Source: Variovorax sp. CF079
GTDB lineage: Bacteria > Pseudomonadota > Gammaproteobacteria > Burkholderiales > Burkholderiaceae_C
NCBI RefSeq assembly: GCF_900101545.1
Contig: NZ_FMZU01000009.1
Coordinates: forward strand, 62,001-126,000
DNA: 64,000 nt
Reading direction: 5' to 3'
Shown here: in pieces, positions 40,681 to 50,220 of the stretch
How the letters are laid out: each line of letters opens with the position of its first letter
Numbering within the stretch: the first letter of the stretch is position 1
Notes under the pieces: model-generated
Told to the model about the DNA's origin: nothing
The model's input: the letters and a program-made list of their open reading frames with translations, nothing else
Database searches by the model: none
Program-made: the position numbers and the translations under genes

Positions 40681-43071
40681 ATGCCTGACCTGACCCGAGC
40701 TGCCTGGCGCCGGTGCCGCCCGCCTTTGCCGCTGGCCGTGCTGTCGCTGGCACTGCTTCAAGCGCACGGCGCGTCGGCGCAGGACGCCGGTCTGGACGCG
40801 CCGCTCACTCTCAAGCGCACCCCGCAACTCGTCGAGACCATCCCGCAGGCGCAGCGCGGCCAATTGCCGAGCTTTGTCGACGGTGACCGCATTTCCGGGC
40901 GGCCCGATCTCGAAACGGTGGTCGAAGGCAACGCCTCCCTGCGCCGCGGCGAGACCGTGATCCATGCCGACCGGCTCGAGTACTACCAGCCCGACGACCT
41001 CGCCAAGGCGCGCGGCAACGTCCGCGTCAACCAGGCCGGCAACGTCTACGAAGGGCCCGAATTGGAGCTCAAGCTCGAGACCTTCGAAGGCTTCTTCAAC
41101 AACGTGCGCTATCGCTTCCTGGCGACGGGCGGGGGGGGCGATGCCGAGCGTATCGACTTCGTCGACAGCAATATCTCGGTCGCCCGGCGCGCCACTTACA
41201 CCACATGCCGGCGCGAAGACTATCCTGGCTGGATGCCTGCCTGGCTGCTGAGCGCCGCGACCCTCACGACCGACACCGAAGAGAACGTCGGCGTCGCCAC
41301 CGATGCGCGCCTGAGCTTCATGGGCATCAGCACCCCGCCCTTTCCGTCGCTGAGCTTTCCGCTCGGCAACGACCGCAAGAGCGGCTGGCTGCCGCCGACC
41401 ATCGGCATCGACAGCGTGAACGGTGTCGACATCACAGCGCCGTACTACTGGAACATCGCGCCCAATCGCGACGCGACCTTCTACCCGAACCTGATGAGCA
41501 AGCGCGGCGTGAATCTCGGCACCGAGTTCCGCTACCTCGAGGAGAAGTACAACGGCGAGGCCCGCGTCGACTACATGCCGACCGACAGCCTGCGCAACCG
41601 CAAGCGCTGGGGCATCTGGACGCACCACCAGCAGACCTTCGATGCCAAGTCCTACGGCCTGGACTCGCTGGGCGCCACGATCAACTTCAACCGCGTCAGC
41701 GACGACGACTACTGGCGCGACTTCACGCGCACACCCTCGCTGACGCAGCGCCTGCTGTCCAACGATGCCTCGCTCAACTGGAGCAAGGGCGACTGGAGCG
41801 GCGCCGCACGCACGCTGAGCTACCAGACGCTGCAGTACGCGCCCTCGCCCATCCTGCCGCCCTACGACCGGCTGCCGCAGATCACCGCCAACTACAACAA
41901 GTACGACTGGCACGGTTTCGATTTCTCGCTCAACACCGACTACACGCGCTTCCGCGCCGACCCGGTGCAGCAGGGTCAGCCCAACGGCGAGCGCGTCTTT
42001 GCGCTGGCGTCGCTGAGTCGGCCCTTTCTCACGCCCGGCACCTTCGTCATCCCGAAGGTGCAGCTGCATACGACCTCCTACCAGTTCGAGGCACCGCTCG
42101 CCAACGGCGCGAGCTCGGCCAGCCGCACGGTGCCGACCTTCAGCCTCGACAGCGGCATGATCTTCGAGCGCGACGCCAACTTCTTCGGCCGCGCGTTCCG
42201 CCAGACGCTGGAGCCGCGCGCGTTCTACGTCTACACGCCCTACCGTGACCAGAGCCTGCTGCCGAATTACGACTCGGCGTCCAACGACTTCAACTTCGCG
42301 ACCGTCTACACCGAGAACGCGTTTTCCGGCAACGACCGCATCTCGGACAGCAACCTGCTCACGCTGGGCGTGACGACGCGCCTGATCGATCCCGAAAGCG
42401 GCGCCGAAGCCGCGCGCTTCGGCATTGCCCAGCGCCTGCGCTTCAGCGACCAGCGCGTCACGCTGCCCAATACCACCGCCGTGACCGACCGGCTCAGCGA
42501 CGTGCTGCTCGGTGCCCAGATCAACTGGACGCCGAAATGGAGCGTGGACACCACGCTGCAGTACAACCCTGACGACCACAAGTCGACGCGGACGGCGATC
42601 AGCGCGCGCTACAACCCCGGCTCGTACCGCAACATCAGTGCGGCCTACCGCTACCAGGCGAACAGCACGCCGACCGCGACGGACGGCAACAAGTCGATCG
42701 ACGTGAGCTGGCAATGGCCGCTGAACGACCTGTGGGGCGACAAGGGCCAAGACCTCGGTCCGGGCCGCGGCCAGGGCGGCGGGCGCTGGTACGCCGTCGG
42801 CCGTCTCAACTACAGTCTGCAGGACCGCAAGCTCACCGACGGCGTGCTCGGCTTCGAATACGACGGCTGCTGCTGGATCGGCCGCGTGGTGCTGGAACGC
42901 ATCAGCACTGGCCAAGTCACGGCCGCGACGCGCATCATGTTCCAGCTGGAGTTCGTTGGATTCGCCGCCATCGGTTCGAGCCCGAAGCGCACGCTGACAC
43001 AGAACATCCAGCGCTACCAGCCCCTGCGTCAACCGGTGGCTGCACCGAGCCGCTTCACCAATTACGACTGA
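40681..43071 (+). CDS. lptD: LPS-assembly protein LptD
   Basis: 796-residue outer-membrane beta-barrel that inserts LPS into the outer leaflet. A signal peptide covers about 1-33 (LAVLSLALLQAHGASAQ); the N-terminal OstA jellyroll follows (VVEGNASLRRGETVIHADRLE), then a 26-strand barrel with EGFFNNVRYRF, YYWNIAPNRDATFYPNLMS and the C-terminal EYDGCCWIGRVVLER. Cys positions: C176 (TTCRRED) and the adjacent pair C730-C731; the N-terminal Cys present in E. coli LptD is absent from the mature protein. ATG 40681. surA follows 10 bp later. Confidence 0.94.
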   Translation: MPDLTRAAWRRCRPPLPLAVLSLALLQAHGASAQDAGLDAPLTLKRTPQLVETIPQAQRGQLPSFVDGDRISGRPDLETVVEGNASLRRGETVIHADRLEYYQPDDLAKARGNVRVNQAGNVYEGPELELKLETFEGFFNNVRYRFLATGGGGDAERIDFVDSNISVARRATYTTCRREDYPGWMPAWLLSAATLTTDTEENVGVATDARLSFMGISTPPFPSLSFPLGNDRKSGWLPPTIGIDSVNGVDITAPYYWNIAPNRDATFYPNLMSKRGVNLGTEFRYLEEKYNGEARVDYMPTDSLRNRKRWGIWTHHQQTFDAKSYGLDSLGATINFNRVSDDDYWRDFTRTPSLTQRLLSNDASLNWSKGDWSGAARTLSYQTLQYAPSPILPPYDRLPQITANYNKYDWHGFDFSLNTDYTRFRADPVQQGQPNGERVFALASLSRPFLTPGTFVIPKVQLHTTSYQFEAPLANGASSASRTVPTFSLDSGMIFERDANFFGRAFRQTLEPRAFYVYTPYRDQSLLPNYDSASNDFNFATVYTENAFSGNDRISDSNLLTLGVTTRLIDPESGAEAARFGIAQRLRFSDQRVTLPNTTAVTDRLSDVLLGAQINWTPKWSVDTTLQYNPDDHKSTRTAISARYNPGSYRNISAAYRYQANSTPTATDGNKSIDVSWQWPLNDLWGDKGQDLGPGRGQGGGRWYAVGRLNYSLQDRKLTDGVLGFEYDGCCWIGRVVLERISTGQVTAATRIMFQLEFVGFAAIGSSPKRTLTQNIQRYQPLRQPVAAPSRFTNYD

Positions 43072-43081
43072 GCTTCTTGCC

Positions 43082-44488
43082 ATGAACCACATCCGCTCCA
43101 TCCTCACCCTGGCGTGCCTCGCAACGCTGGCCGCGGCGGCCGGCGCGCAAGGACAAGGGCAGCGCCCCGGCCTCGGCATCACGGACATCATGCGCGCAGG
43201 TCCGCGCCTCGCACCGGCGCCCGCCGCACCGCGCACCGCCCCGCCGGCAGCGCCGGTGCAGCGCTCGGCCGAATACATTGTGGCGTTGGTCAATTCGGAG
43301 CCCATCACCAACACCGAAGTGCAGACGCGGGTCGAGCGAATCCTGAAGGAAAACGCCGAGGCGCAGCGCGTGCCGCGCGCCGAGCTCACGCGCCTGGTGC
43401 TCGAACGGCTCATCGCCGAACGCGCCCAGCTGCAACAGGCCAAGGAAGCCGGCATCAAGGTCGATGAACTCGCGATCGACCAGGCCGAACAGACGGTGGC
43501 GCGCCAGAACCAGATGAGCCTGGTCGAGCTGCGCAGCCGCGTCGCGGCCGAGGGCATCTCGCCGCAGACCTTCCGCAACGACCTGCGTGACCAGCTCCTG
43601 CTCACGCGCCTGCGCGACCGCGAGGTCGAGGCCAAGGTCAAGGTCAGCGATATCGAGGTCGACCAGTTCATCCGCGACCAGCGGACCTCCCCCAATGCCG
43701 CGACGCAGAACATCAATATCGCCCAGGTACTGGTCGCCGTGCCCGAGAGCGCGAGCGACGCGCAAGTCGCTTCGCTGCAGCAGCGTGCGCAGGGCGTCGC
43801 GCAGCGTGCCCGCGCCGGTGAAGACTTCGCCAAGCTCGCGCAGGAATTCTCCGATTCGCCGGATCGCGCCGTCGGCGGCGCGTTGGGCATGCGCAGCGCC
43901 GACCGCTACCCGAGCCTGTTCGTCGAGGCGACGCAATCGACGGCGGTCAACGGCATCGCAGGGCCGATCCGCTCGGGCGCCGGCTTCCACGTGCTCAAGG
44001 TGCTGGCCAAGAGCCAGCCCGGCGCCGCCGATGCCGTCGTCACGCAGACCCAGGTGCGCCATATCCTGCTGCGCAGCGATGCCAAGCGCAGCACGGCGCA
44101 AGCCGTCGCCCAGCTGGCCGAGTTCAAGGAGCGGATCCAGAAGGGCACCGGCGACTTCGCCGGCCTGGCGCGGGACAACTCGCAGGATGCCAGCGCCAAG
44201 GAGGGCGGCGACCTGGGCTGGTCGCGCCCCGGCCAGTTCGTGCCCGAGTTCGAAGAGGCGATGAACCGGCTGGCGCCGGGCCAGGTCAGCGATCCTGTCG
44301 TTTCGCGCTTCGGCGTGCACCTGATCCAGGTGGTTGCGCGGCGCGACGCCAAGCTGAGCCAGGCCGAGCAGCGCGAAGCCGCCCGTGCCGTGCTGCGCGA
44401 GAAGAAGGTCGAGGAAGCCTTCGAAACCTGGGCGCAGGAAATCCGGGCGCGGGCCTACGTCGAATACCGCGAGCCGCCGCAGTCCTGA
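43082..44488 (+). CDS. surA: Periplasmic peptidyl-prolyl isomerase SurA
   Basis: 468 residues. Signal peptide (IRSILTLACLATLAAAAGAQG) and a Pro/Ala-rich linker lead to the SurA N-terminal chaperone domain (YIVALVNSEPITNTEVQTRV), then two PpiC parvulin domains (INIAQVLVAVPESAS...; VRHILLRSDAK...GGDLGWSRPGQFVPEF). It escorts outer-membrane proteins, including LptD, to the BAM complex. ATG 43082. It lies between lptD and rsmA; pdxA, often present here in other proteobacteria, is missing. Confidence 0.95.
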   Translation: MNHIRSILTLACLATLAAAAGAQGQGQRPGLGITDIMRAGPRLAPAPAAPRTAPPAAPVQRSAEYIVALVNSEPITNTEVQTRVERILKENAEAQRVPRAELTRLVLERLIAERAQLQQAKEAGIKVDELAIDQAEQTVARQNQMSLVELRSRVAAEGISPQTFRNDLRDQLLLTRLRDREVEAKVKVSDIEVDQFIRDQRTSPNAATQNINIAQVLVAVPESASDAQVASLQQRAQGVAQRARAGEDFAKLAQEFSDSPDRAVGGALGMRSADRYPSLFVEATQSTAVNGIAGPIRSGAGFHVLKVLAKSQPGAADAVVTQTQVRHILLRSDAKRSTAQAVAQLAEFKERIQKGTGDFAGLARDNSQDASAKEGGDLGWSRPGQFVPEFEEAMNRLAPGQVSDPVVSRFGVHLIQVVARRDAKLSQAEQREAARAVLREKKVEEAFETWAQEIRARAYVEYREPPQS

Positions 44489-44505
44489 CGCGGTGACGCC
44501 CTGAG

Positions 44506-45279
44506 GTGAAACACATCGCGCGCAAGCGCTTCGGGCAGCATTTCCTGTCCGACGCGGGCATCATCGACGCGATCGTGCGCGAGATCGCACCCGAGCCGGG
44601 CGATGCCATGGTCGAGATCGGGCCGGGCCTCGCGGCGCTCACGCAACCGCTGGTGGAGCGCCTGGGGCGACTCACAGTGATCGAACTCGACCGCGACCTG
44701 GCGCAGCGGCTGCGTGCCCATGGCCAGCTCGAGGTGATCGAGTCCGACGTCCTGAAGGTGGACTTCGCTGCCCTGGCGGCCAGCCTGGTCAAGCCCCCGG
44801 CAGCGGCCCTGCGCGTGGTGGGCAATCTGCCCTACAACATCTCGACGCCGATCCTGTTTCATCTGCTGGGCTATGCGCACCTGATTGCCGACCAGCATTT
44901 CATGCTGCAGAAGGAAGTCATCGACCGCATGGTCGCGAAGCCGGCCACCTCGGACTACAGCCGCCTCAGCGTGATGCTGCAGTGGCGCTATGCGATGGAC
45001 AACGTGCTGTTCGTGCCGCCGGAGAGCTTCGAGCCGCCGCCGCGCGTCGACAGCGCGGTGGTGCGCATGGTGCCCTTTGCTGCGCCGCCGCAGGTCGATG
45101 CGGCGCGGCTCGGCGAGATCGTGCAGGTCGCTTTCAGCCAGCGCCGCAAGCTGCTGCGCCACACCTTGGGCAAGTGGCTGGAGCAGCACGGCTTTGCCGG
45201 CACCTTCGACACGCAGCGTCGCGCCGAGGAGGTCCCAGTGGATGAATACGTTGCGCTCGCACAGGCCGTCCCGCCATGA
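44506..45279 (+). CDS. rsmA: 16S rRNA m6(2)A1518/A1519 dimethyltransferase
   Basis: 257 residues. Blocks: [27 protein letters not shown] (SAM loop), [14 protein letters not shown], and [15 protein letters not shown] (the NLPY catalytic motif), followed by a helical C-terminal domain with [18 protein letters not shown] 44506 ([11 protein letters not shown]) is used; CTGAG lies upstream. It ends the lptD-surA-rsmA run and is followed by a terminator. Confidence 0.95.
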   Translation: MKHIARKRFGQHFLSDAGIIDAIVREIAPEPGDAMVEIGPGLAALTQPLVERLGRLTVIELDRDLAQRLRAHGQLEVIESDVLKVDFAALAASLVKPPAAALRVVGNLPYNISTPILFHLLGYAHLIADQHFMLQKEVIDRMVAKPATSDYSRLSVMLQWRYAMDNVLFVPPESFEPPPRVDSAVVRMVPFAAPPQVDAARLGEIVQVAFSQRRKLLRHTLGKWLEQHGFAGTFDTQRRAEEVPVDEYVALAQAVPP

Positions 45280-45306
45280 AAAAAGCCCGTCGAAGACGGG
45301 CTTTTT
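45280..45306 (+). terminator. Terminator after rsmA
   Basis: AGCCCGTC, loop GAA, GACGGGCT, then TTTTC; A-run upstream. It starts directly at the rsmA stop codon and may also serve the minus strand. Confidence 0.85.
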
Positions 45307-45321
45307 CTTGGTGTGGTGCCG

Positions 45322-45543
45322 TCAGGCTGCGGCGAGCCAATAGCCGGCGTTGAAGGGGCTGCTCATGCGCAGCGCCAGCGGGGACACGTCGACCAGTTTG
45401 TCGGTCGGCATCTTTTCGGCCGCCGGGTCGGTGGGTGGGAGATCGATGCCGGAAACCGGAGCGGCAGCGTTCTGTTGAGCCTCGTTAGCCCGTTCTGCTT
45501 GGCTGGTGTGTGCAGAACGGGCTACAGAAAAGAATAGAAGCAC
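45322..45543 (-). CDS. Small ORF downstream of barstar, uncertain
   Basis: 73 codons from GTG 45543 to TGA at 45322. The C-terminal half (IDLPPTDPAAEKMPTDKLVD then SPLALRMSSPFNAGYW) has the look of a conserved sequence, the N-terminal half does not. The GTG lies 22 bp inside the barstar gene and the first codons fall in a perfect 13-bp hairpin (45486-45524). No good ribosome-binding site. It may be a real small gene with a later start or chance open frame. Confidence 0.35.
   Translation of the reverse strand: MLLFFSVARSAHTSQAERANEAQQNAAAPVSGIDLPPTDPAAEKMPTDKLVDVSPLALRMSSPFNAGYWLAAA
45486..45524 (-). terminator. Perfect 13-bp stem-loop at the barstar stop codon
   Basis: TAGCCCGTTCTGC (45486-45498), 13-nt loop, GCAGAACGGGCTA (45512-45524). 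The right arm contains the barstar stop codon. There is no T-tract on either strand, so it may act as a 3'-end stabiliser or Rho-assisted stop rather than a classic terminator. Confidence 0.5.
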
Positions 45544-46007
45544 CTGAACGGTATCTTCCGGTCCCCCCAGTAGTCGGCGGCGTCGCGGAAGATGTCGAGC
45601 AGTTGCTCGCGGGCTTCCTTGTCGAACTTGGCATTGGCCGGAATCTGCTCGAGCACGATGACGAAGCCGGGCTGCGGGCCTGATTTATGCAGCGGGTCGG
45701 TCATGCAGTCGTACAGCGCGTCGAAGTTCTTGCCGAAATGCTGCGGAAAGGTGAACTGCTGAGCGATCAGATCGAGCACGTCCTGCTTGGTCTGGGCATT
45801 GCCCAGGTTGGCGTAGAGGAAGTGCTGGCCCGCCGCATGCGCCGCCTCCTGCAGGTCGCTCACGCGAAAGGCGCGAATCGACTGCACGATGTTAGGTCGC
45901 ACGGAACGAAGGGATAGGGTCATCTCCGCTGGTCTTTCCATAGTTGTCGTCGTCATCATTTCTTCTGAGCGCTTGGGTGCGCCGCTCCAATCCAATTCAT
46001 TGCTCAT
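45522..46007 (-). CDS. Barstar-family ribonuclease inhibitor
   Basis: 161 residues. The C-terminal 100 residues form a barstar domain: VSDLQEAAHAAGQHFLYANL, QDVLDLIAQQFTFPQHFGKN, then FDALYDCMTDPL and VIVLEQIPANAKFDKEAREQLL with conserved acidic and Trp/Tyr positions. It should bind and neutralise the RNase encoded just upstream. The N-terminal 60 residues are a variable extension. ATG 46007 overlaps the RNase stop (ATGA), so toxin and inhibitor are coupled, as in other barnase/barstar pairs. Confidence 0.9.
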   Translation of the reverse strand: MSNELDWSGAPKRSEEMMTTTTMERPAEMTLSLRSVRPNIVQSIRAFRVSDLQEAAHAAGQHFLYANLGNAQTKQDVLDLIAQQFTFPQHFGKNFDALYDCMTDPLHKSGPQPGFVIVLEQIPANAKFDKEAREQLLDIFRDAADYWGDRKIPFRCFYSFL

Positions 46008-46417
46008 GGCACGATCCGTCTGAAACTTGCATAGTGGTCTGCCGTGTACCAGCACATCGCCGGCGCCGTGCGCTCGCCTCCGCAGACGATGCGCCGTGCA
46101 CCACGATCGCGCGAGCCGGGTGTATCGACCGTGTACTCTCGGTAGTGGCCTCGTCGCTCTCGCGGCAACAAGCGTTCGCGGTTGCCGAACACCGTGCCGT
46201 CTTTCTCATGCCGGAAGGGACCACCGTTCAATATGGCCCCATAAGTGCGCTGGCCCTGCACCGGCAATTCGGCCAGAGCGATCGTTTCCTGTGCCGGCTG
46301 AACGGCGTGGGTGCCGGACCATTCACGGGCCTGGGCTCCGGCAGTGAGGGCTACGAGCATCAAGCTAGTGAGCACAAACTTGGAGACACGGGACGTGATC
46401 GAGGCGTAAGCCGCCAT
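46004..46417 (-). CDS. Secreted barnase-type ribonuclease
   Basis: 137 residues. Signal peptide about 1-30 (FVLTSLMLVALTAGAQAR) followed by a guanyl-specific RNase N1/T1 (barnase) domain: GPFRHEKDGTVFGNRERLLP, REYTVDTPG (catalytic Glu), RDRGARRIVCGG (Arg) and WYTADHYASFRRI (catalytic His). This aligns block by block with barnase E73, R87 and H102. Two Cys (IVCGG, AMCWY) could form a disulfide. ATG 46417. Export plus an intracellular inhibitor suggests a role in attack on competitors or RNA scavenging. Confidence 0.92.
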   Translation of the reverse strand: MAAYASITSRVSKFVLTSLMLVALTAGAQAREWSGTHAVQPAQETIALAELPVQGQRTYGAILNGGPFRHEKDGTVFGNRERLLPRERRGHYREYTVDTPGSRDRGARRIVCGGERTAPAMCWYTADHYASFRRIVP

Positions 46418-46512
46418 GGGGCACCAGAAGGAAAAGAGCGAGGGCCGAATCGGGGGGCAACCTTCGGGTTAACCCGCAAATTCAAGGCCGCAAGTGTGCA
46501 CCAGGGGCGCAC

Positions 46513-46548
46513 AAATAGCAAGCGCCTGCTCAATCTTTGAGCAGGCGC
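46513..46548 (-). terminator. Terminator of maeB
   Basis: GCGCCTGCTCAA (46522-46533), loop TCT, TTGAGCAGGCGC (46537-46548): a perfect 12-bp stem. On the minus strand it is followed by TTGCTATTTG, a weak T-tract. Confidence 0.6.
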
Positions 46549-46597
46549 CAGGGTCTATGCGGGTCTTTGAAGTTAGCGACCGCTGTCGCGTTTGCGC

Positions 46598-48937
46598 CTA
46601 TCGTTCGGCGTTTGCGTCGGCAACTGTGAGGGCTGTCATATTCACGATCCGGCGAACAGTCGCGCTCGCCGTGAGAATGTGCACAGGTTTGGCCGCGCCG
46701 AGCAGGACCGGGCCGATGGCGATGTTGCCGCCTGCCGCCGTCTTGAGCAGGTTGTAGGAAATATTGGCCGCATCGATGTTCGGGAAGACCAGCAGGTTGG
46801 CGTTGCCGGCCAGCGCGCTGTGCGGCATGACGGCGGCACGCTGCTTGCCGTCCAAAGCGACGTCGCCGTGCATTTCGCCGTCGACCTCCAGCCATGGCGC
46901 TTGCACACGCAGCAGATCGAGGGTCTGGCGCATCTTGACCGCGCTGGGCTGGTTGCTGCTGCCGAAGTTGGAATGCGACAGCAGCGCCGCCTTCGGCTTG
47001 AGGCCGAAGCGCATCATTTCCTCGGCCGCCATGGTGGTGATCTCGGCGAGCTCCTCGGGCGTCGGGTCGTAGTTGACGTGCGTATCGACCAGGAACACCT
47101 GCCGGTCGGGCAGGAGCAGGCCATTCATGCAGGCATAGATCGGCACGTCCTGCGGCGTGTTGGGACAGCCGCCCGGGCGCTTGCCGATCACCTGGTCGAT
47201 GTAATGCAGGTGGATGGCGGTGGTGCCCCAGGTGCCGCAGATCATGCCGTCCACGTCGCCCTTGTGCAGCAGCATGGCGCCGATCAGCGTCAGGCGGCGG
47301 CGCATCTCGATCTTGGCGGTCTGCACCGTCGTGCCCTTGCGCTCGGTCATGCGGTGGTAGGTCTGCCAGAAGTCGCGGTAGCGATGGTCGTGCTCGACGT
47401 TGACGATGTCGTAGTCCAGCTCTTCCTTGAGACGCAGGCCGAACTTCTCGATGCGCTGGGCGATGATCGCGGGCCGGCCGATCAGCGTGGGACGGGCGAG
47501 GCCTTCGTCCACCACGATCTGTGCCGCCCGCAGCACGCGCTCTTCCTCGCCCTCGCAGTAGGCGACGCGCTTCTTCGGCGCGCGCTTGGCGGCGTCGAAG
47601 ATCGGCTTCATCGTGGTGCCCGAGGCGTAGACGAAGCTCTGCAGCTTGTCGCGGTAGGCGTCCAGGTCCGCGATCGGGCGCAGTGCGACGCCGCTCTCGG
47701 CCGCGGCCTTGGCCACGGCCGGCGCGATTTTCATCATGAGCCGCGGGTCGAAGGGCTTCGGAATCAGGTACTCGGGACCGAAGCTGAGCTTTTCGCCGAC
47801 ATAGGCGGCAGCCACGCGCTCGCTCTGCTCGGCCTGCGCGAGTTCTGCGATGGCATGCACCGCTGCGACTTCCATCTCGTCGGTGATGGTGGTCGCGCCG
47901 CAGTCGAGCGCGCCGCGGAAGATGTAGGGGAAGCACAGGACGTTGTTGACCTGGTTCGGGTAGTCGGTGCGCCCGGTGGCCATGACCACGTCGCCGCGCA
48001 CGGCATGCGCGTCCTCGGGCGAAATCTCGGGGTTGGGATTGGCCAGCGCGAAGATCACCGGCTTGGCCGCCATCTTCGCCACCATCGCGGGCTTGAGCAC
48101 GCCGCCGGCCGAGAGGCCGAGGAACACGTCGGCGCCTTCGATCACCTCGGCCAGCGAGCGCGCCGAGGTCTTTTGCATGTACTGGCGCTTGTCGTCGTCC
48201 ATCAGCTCGGTGCGGCCTTCGTAGACCACGCCGGCGAGATCGGTCACGAACACGTGCTCGCGCTTCAGACCGACCTTCAGCAGCAGGTTCAGGCAGGCCA
48301 GCGCCGCGGCGCCGGCGCCCGAGGTGACGAGCTTGACCTGCGAGATGTCCTTGCCCACCACCTTCAGGCCGTTGAGCATGGCGGCCGCCACCGTGATCGC
48401 CGTGCCGTGCTGGTCGTCGTGGAAGACCGGGATCTTCATGCGCTTGCGCAGCTCGCGCTCGACGTAGAAGCAGTCCGGTGCCTTGATGTCTTCGAGGTTG
48501 ATGGCGCCGAAGGTCGGCTCCAGCGCGGCGATGACCTCCACCAGCCTGGCCGGGTCCTTCTCGTCGATCTCGATGTCGAACACGTCGACGCCGGCGAACT
48601 TCTTGAACAGGACGCCCTTGCCTTCCATCACCGGCTTGGCGGCCAGCGGCCCGATGTCGCCGAGGCCCAGCACGGCGGTGCCGTTGGTGATGACCGCGAC
48701 GAGGTTGCCGCGCGCGGTGTACTTGAAGGCGTTGACCGGGTCCTTGACGATTTCCTCGCAAGGTGCCGCCACGCCGGGCGAGTAGGCCAGCGCCAGGTCG
48801 CGCTGGTTGAGCATCTGCTTGGTCGCCGCGATCGCGATCTTGCCCGGGACCGGAAGCTCGTGGTATTCGAGCGCGGCCCGGCGCAATTCGGCGCGCTTGT
48901 CTTCGGGCGTGGAAATCGGGGAGGTCAGATCTGACAT
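46598..48937 (-). CDS. maeB: NADP-dependent malic enzyme with phosphotransacetylase-like domain
   Basis: 779 residues, the usual length for MaeB. Malic enzyme N- and C-domains occupy about 1-430 ([59 protein letters not shown] for NADP, ANPNPEI). The C-terminal 320 residues are a PTA-like domain ([40 protein letters not shown]), which regulates the enzyme, often through acetyl-CoA. It makes pyruvate, CO2 and NADPH from malate. ATG 48937; terminator at 46513-46548. Confidence 0.95.
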   Translation of the reverse strand: MSDLTSPISTPEDKRAELRRAALEYHELPVPGKIAIAATKQMLNQRDLALAYSPGVAAPCEEIVKDPVNAFKYTARGNLVAVITNGTAVLGLGDIGPLAAKPVMEGKGVLFKKFAGVDVFDIEIDEKDPARLVEVIAALEPTFGAINLEDIKAPDCFYVERELRKRMKIPVFHDDQHGTAITVAAAMLNGLKVVGKDISQVKLVTSGAGAAALACLNLLLKVGLKREHVFVTDLAGVVYEGRTELMDDDKRQYMQKTSARSLAEVIEGADVFLGLSAGGVLKPAMVAKMAAKPVIFALANPNPEISPEDAHAVRGDVVMATGRTDYPNQVNNVLCFPYIFRGALDCGATTITDEMEVAAVHAIAELAQAEQSERVAAAYVGEKLSFGPEYLIPKPFDPRLMMKIAPAVAKAAAESGVALRPIADLDAYRDKLQSFVYASGTTMKPIFDAAKRAPKKRVAYCEGEEERVLRAAQIVVDEGLARPTLIGRPAIIAQRIEKFGLRLKEELDYDIVNVEHDHRYRDFWQTYHRMTERKGTTVQTAKIEMRRRLTLIGAMLLHKGDVDGMICGTWGTTAIHLHYIDQVIGKRPGGCPNTPQDVPIYACMNGLLLPDRQVFLVDTHVNYDPTPEELAEITTMAAEEMMRFGLKPKAALLSHSNFGSSNQPSAVKMRQTLDLLRVQAPWLEVDGEMHGDVALDGKQRAAVMPHSALAGNANLLVFPNIDAANISYNLLKTAAGGNIAIGPVLLGAAKPVHILTASATVRRIVNMTALTVADANAER

Positions 48938-49093
48938 GTGCCTTGGCTCCGTGCAACGCTTCTTGTGAGGGGCGCCGATTGTAGACCTCGGGCTCCAAGG
49001 GCACAGCCCGAGGCGCAGGGCGGCAAAAAGCGCCGAGGCGTCAAGCCGATGTGGCAATATGCCCAGCTCAGAAAAACCTGACGAGGAGCGACC

Positions 49094-50143
49094 ATGGCGC
49101 TGATGGATTTCATCAAGAAACAGTTCATCGACATCATCCAGTGGACTGAGACCGGCGACGGAACGCTGGCCTGGCGCTTCCCGATGGCTGAGATGGAAAT
49201 CCAGAACGGCGCCTCGCTCACCGTGCGCGAGTCGCAGATCGCGGTGTTCGTCAACGAGGGCCAGGTGGCCGACGTGTTCGGTCCGGGCATGTACAAGCTC
49301 ACGACGCAGACGCTGCCCGTGCTCACCTACCTCAAGAACTGGGACAAGCTCTTCGAGTCCCCGTTCAAGAGCGACGTCTACTTCTTCAGCACGCGCCAGC
49401 AGGTCGACCAGAAATGGGGCACGCCCCAGCCGATCACGATCCGCGACAAGGATTTCGGCGCCGTGCGCCTGCGCGCCTTCGGCAACTACAGCTTCCGCAT
49501 CGGCGACGCCAAGCTGTTTCACACCGAGATCTCGGGCACGCGCGACATCTATTCGGTGGCCGATCTCGACGGCCAGTTGCGCGGCCTGGTGCTGCAGAAC
49601 ATCAGCAACGCGATCGCTTCCAGCGGCGTGCCTTTTCTCGACCTGGCAGCCAACCAGATCCAGTTCGCGCAGGCGCTCGCGGCGCAGCTGGTGCCCGAGT
49701 TCGCCAAGATCGGCATCAAGCTCGAGGCCATCACGGTCCAGAACGTCTCGCTGCCGGAAGAGCTGCAGAAGATCCTCGACCAGAAGATCGGCATGGGCAT
49801 GGTCGGCAACGACATGAGCAAGTTCATGCAGTACCAGACGGCGCAGGCCATCCCGAAGTTTGCCGAGGGCGCCGGTGGCGGCAGCGGCATCGCGGGCGAC
49901 GCGATGGGTCTGGGCGCCGGCGTGGCGCTGGGCCAGGTGCTGGCGCAGAACCTCGCGCAGGGCCTGAGCCAGGGCGCGCCCGTCGCACCGGTCGCTGCGC
50001 CGGCGCAAGCCGCGGTCGCGGTGGTCAGCCCGGCCGACGTGATGACCACACTCGAGAAGCTGGGCGAACTGAAGACCAAGGGCATCCTCACGCAGGAAGA
50101 ATTCGACGCCAAGAAGGCGGATCTGCTGAAAAAGCTGGTCTGA
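49094..50143 (+). CDS. SPFH/band-7 protein with C-terminal SHOCT domain (YdjI-like)
   Basis: 349 residues. The N-terminal virion-core/YdjI-type SPFH region runs about 1-230: FIKKQFIDIIQWTETGDGTL, LTVRESQIAVFVNEGQVADV then FGPGMYKLTTQTLPVL, KWGTPQPITIRDKDFGAVRL. A Gly/Ala-rich linker precedes a SHOCT module at 310-349 (LEKLGELKTKGILTQEEFDA). SPFH proteins oligomerise on membranes; SHOCT units mediate oligomerisation or tethering. GAGGAG precedes ATG 49094. It opens the five-gene cluster to 55177; the next gene begins 77 bp on, after a REP-like repeat. Confidence 0.88.
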   Translation: MALMDFIKKQFIDIIQWTETGDGTLAWRFPMAEMEIQNGASLTVRESQIAVFVNEGQVADVFGPGMYKLTTQTLPVLTYLKNWDKLFESPFKSDVYFFSTRQQVDQKWGTPQPITIRDKDFGAVRLRAFGNYSFRIGDAKLFHTEISGTRDIYSVADLDGQLRGLVLQNISNAIASSGVPFLDLAANQIQFAQALAAQLVPEFAKIGIKLEAITVQNVSLPEELQKILDQKIGMGMVGNDMSKFMQYQTAQAIPKFAEGAGGGSGIAGDAMGLGAGVALGQVLAQNLAQGLSQGAPVAPVAAPAQAAVAVVSPADVMTTLEKLGELKTKGILTQEEFDAKKADLLKKLV

Positions 50144-50205
50144 GCCCGTTCCGTTCGGGCTGAGCTTGTCGAAGCCTCTTCGACGAGCTCGCAGCGAGCG
50201 GGCCC
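50144..50205 (+). repeat. REP-like palindromic repeat
   Basis: The element around TTCGGGCTGAGCTTGTCGAAG then CCTCTTCGACGAGCTCG is an imperfect inverted repeat. The first half matches a type of short palindrome spread widely in Burkholderiales intergenic DNA. It lies between the SPFH and DUF4178 genes and could form a transcript hairpin. Confidence 0.6.
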
Positions 50206-50220
50206 CTGCCGTCGCCTTTC

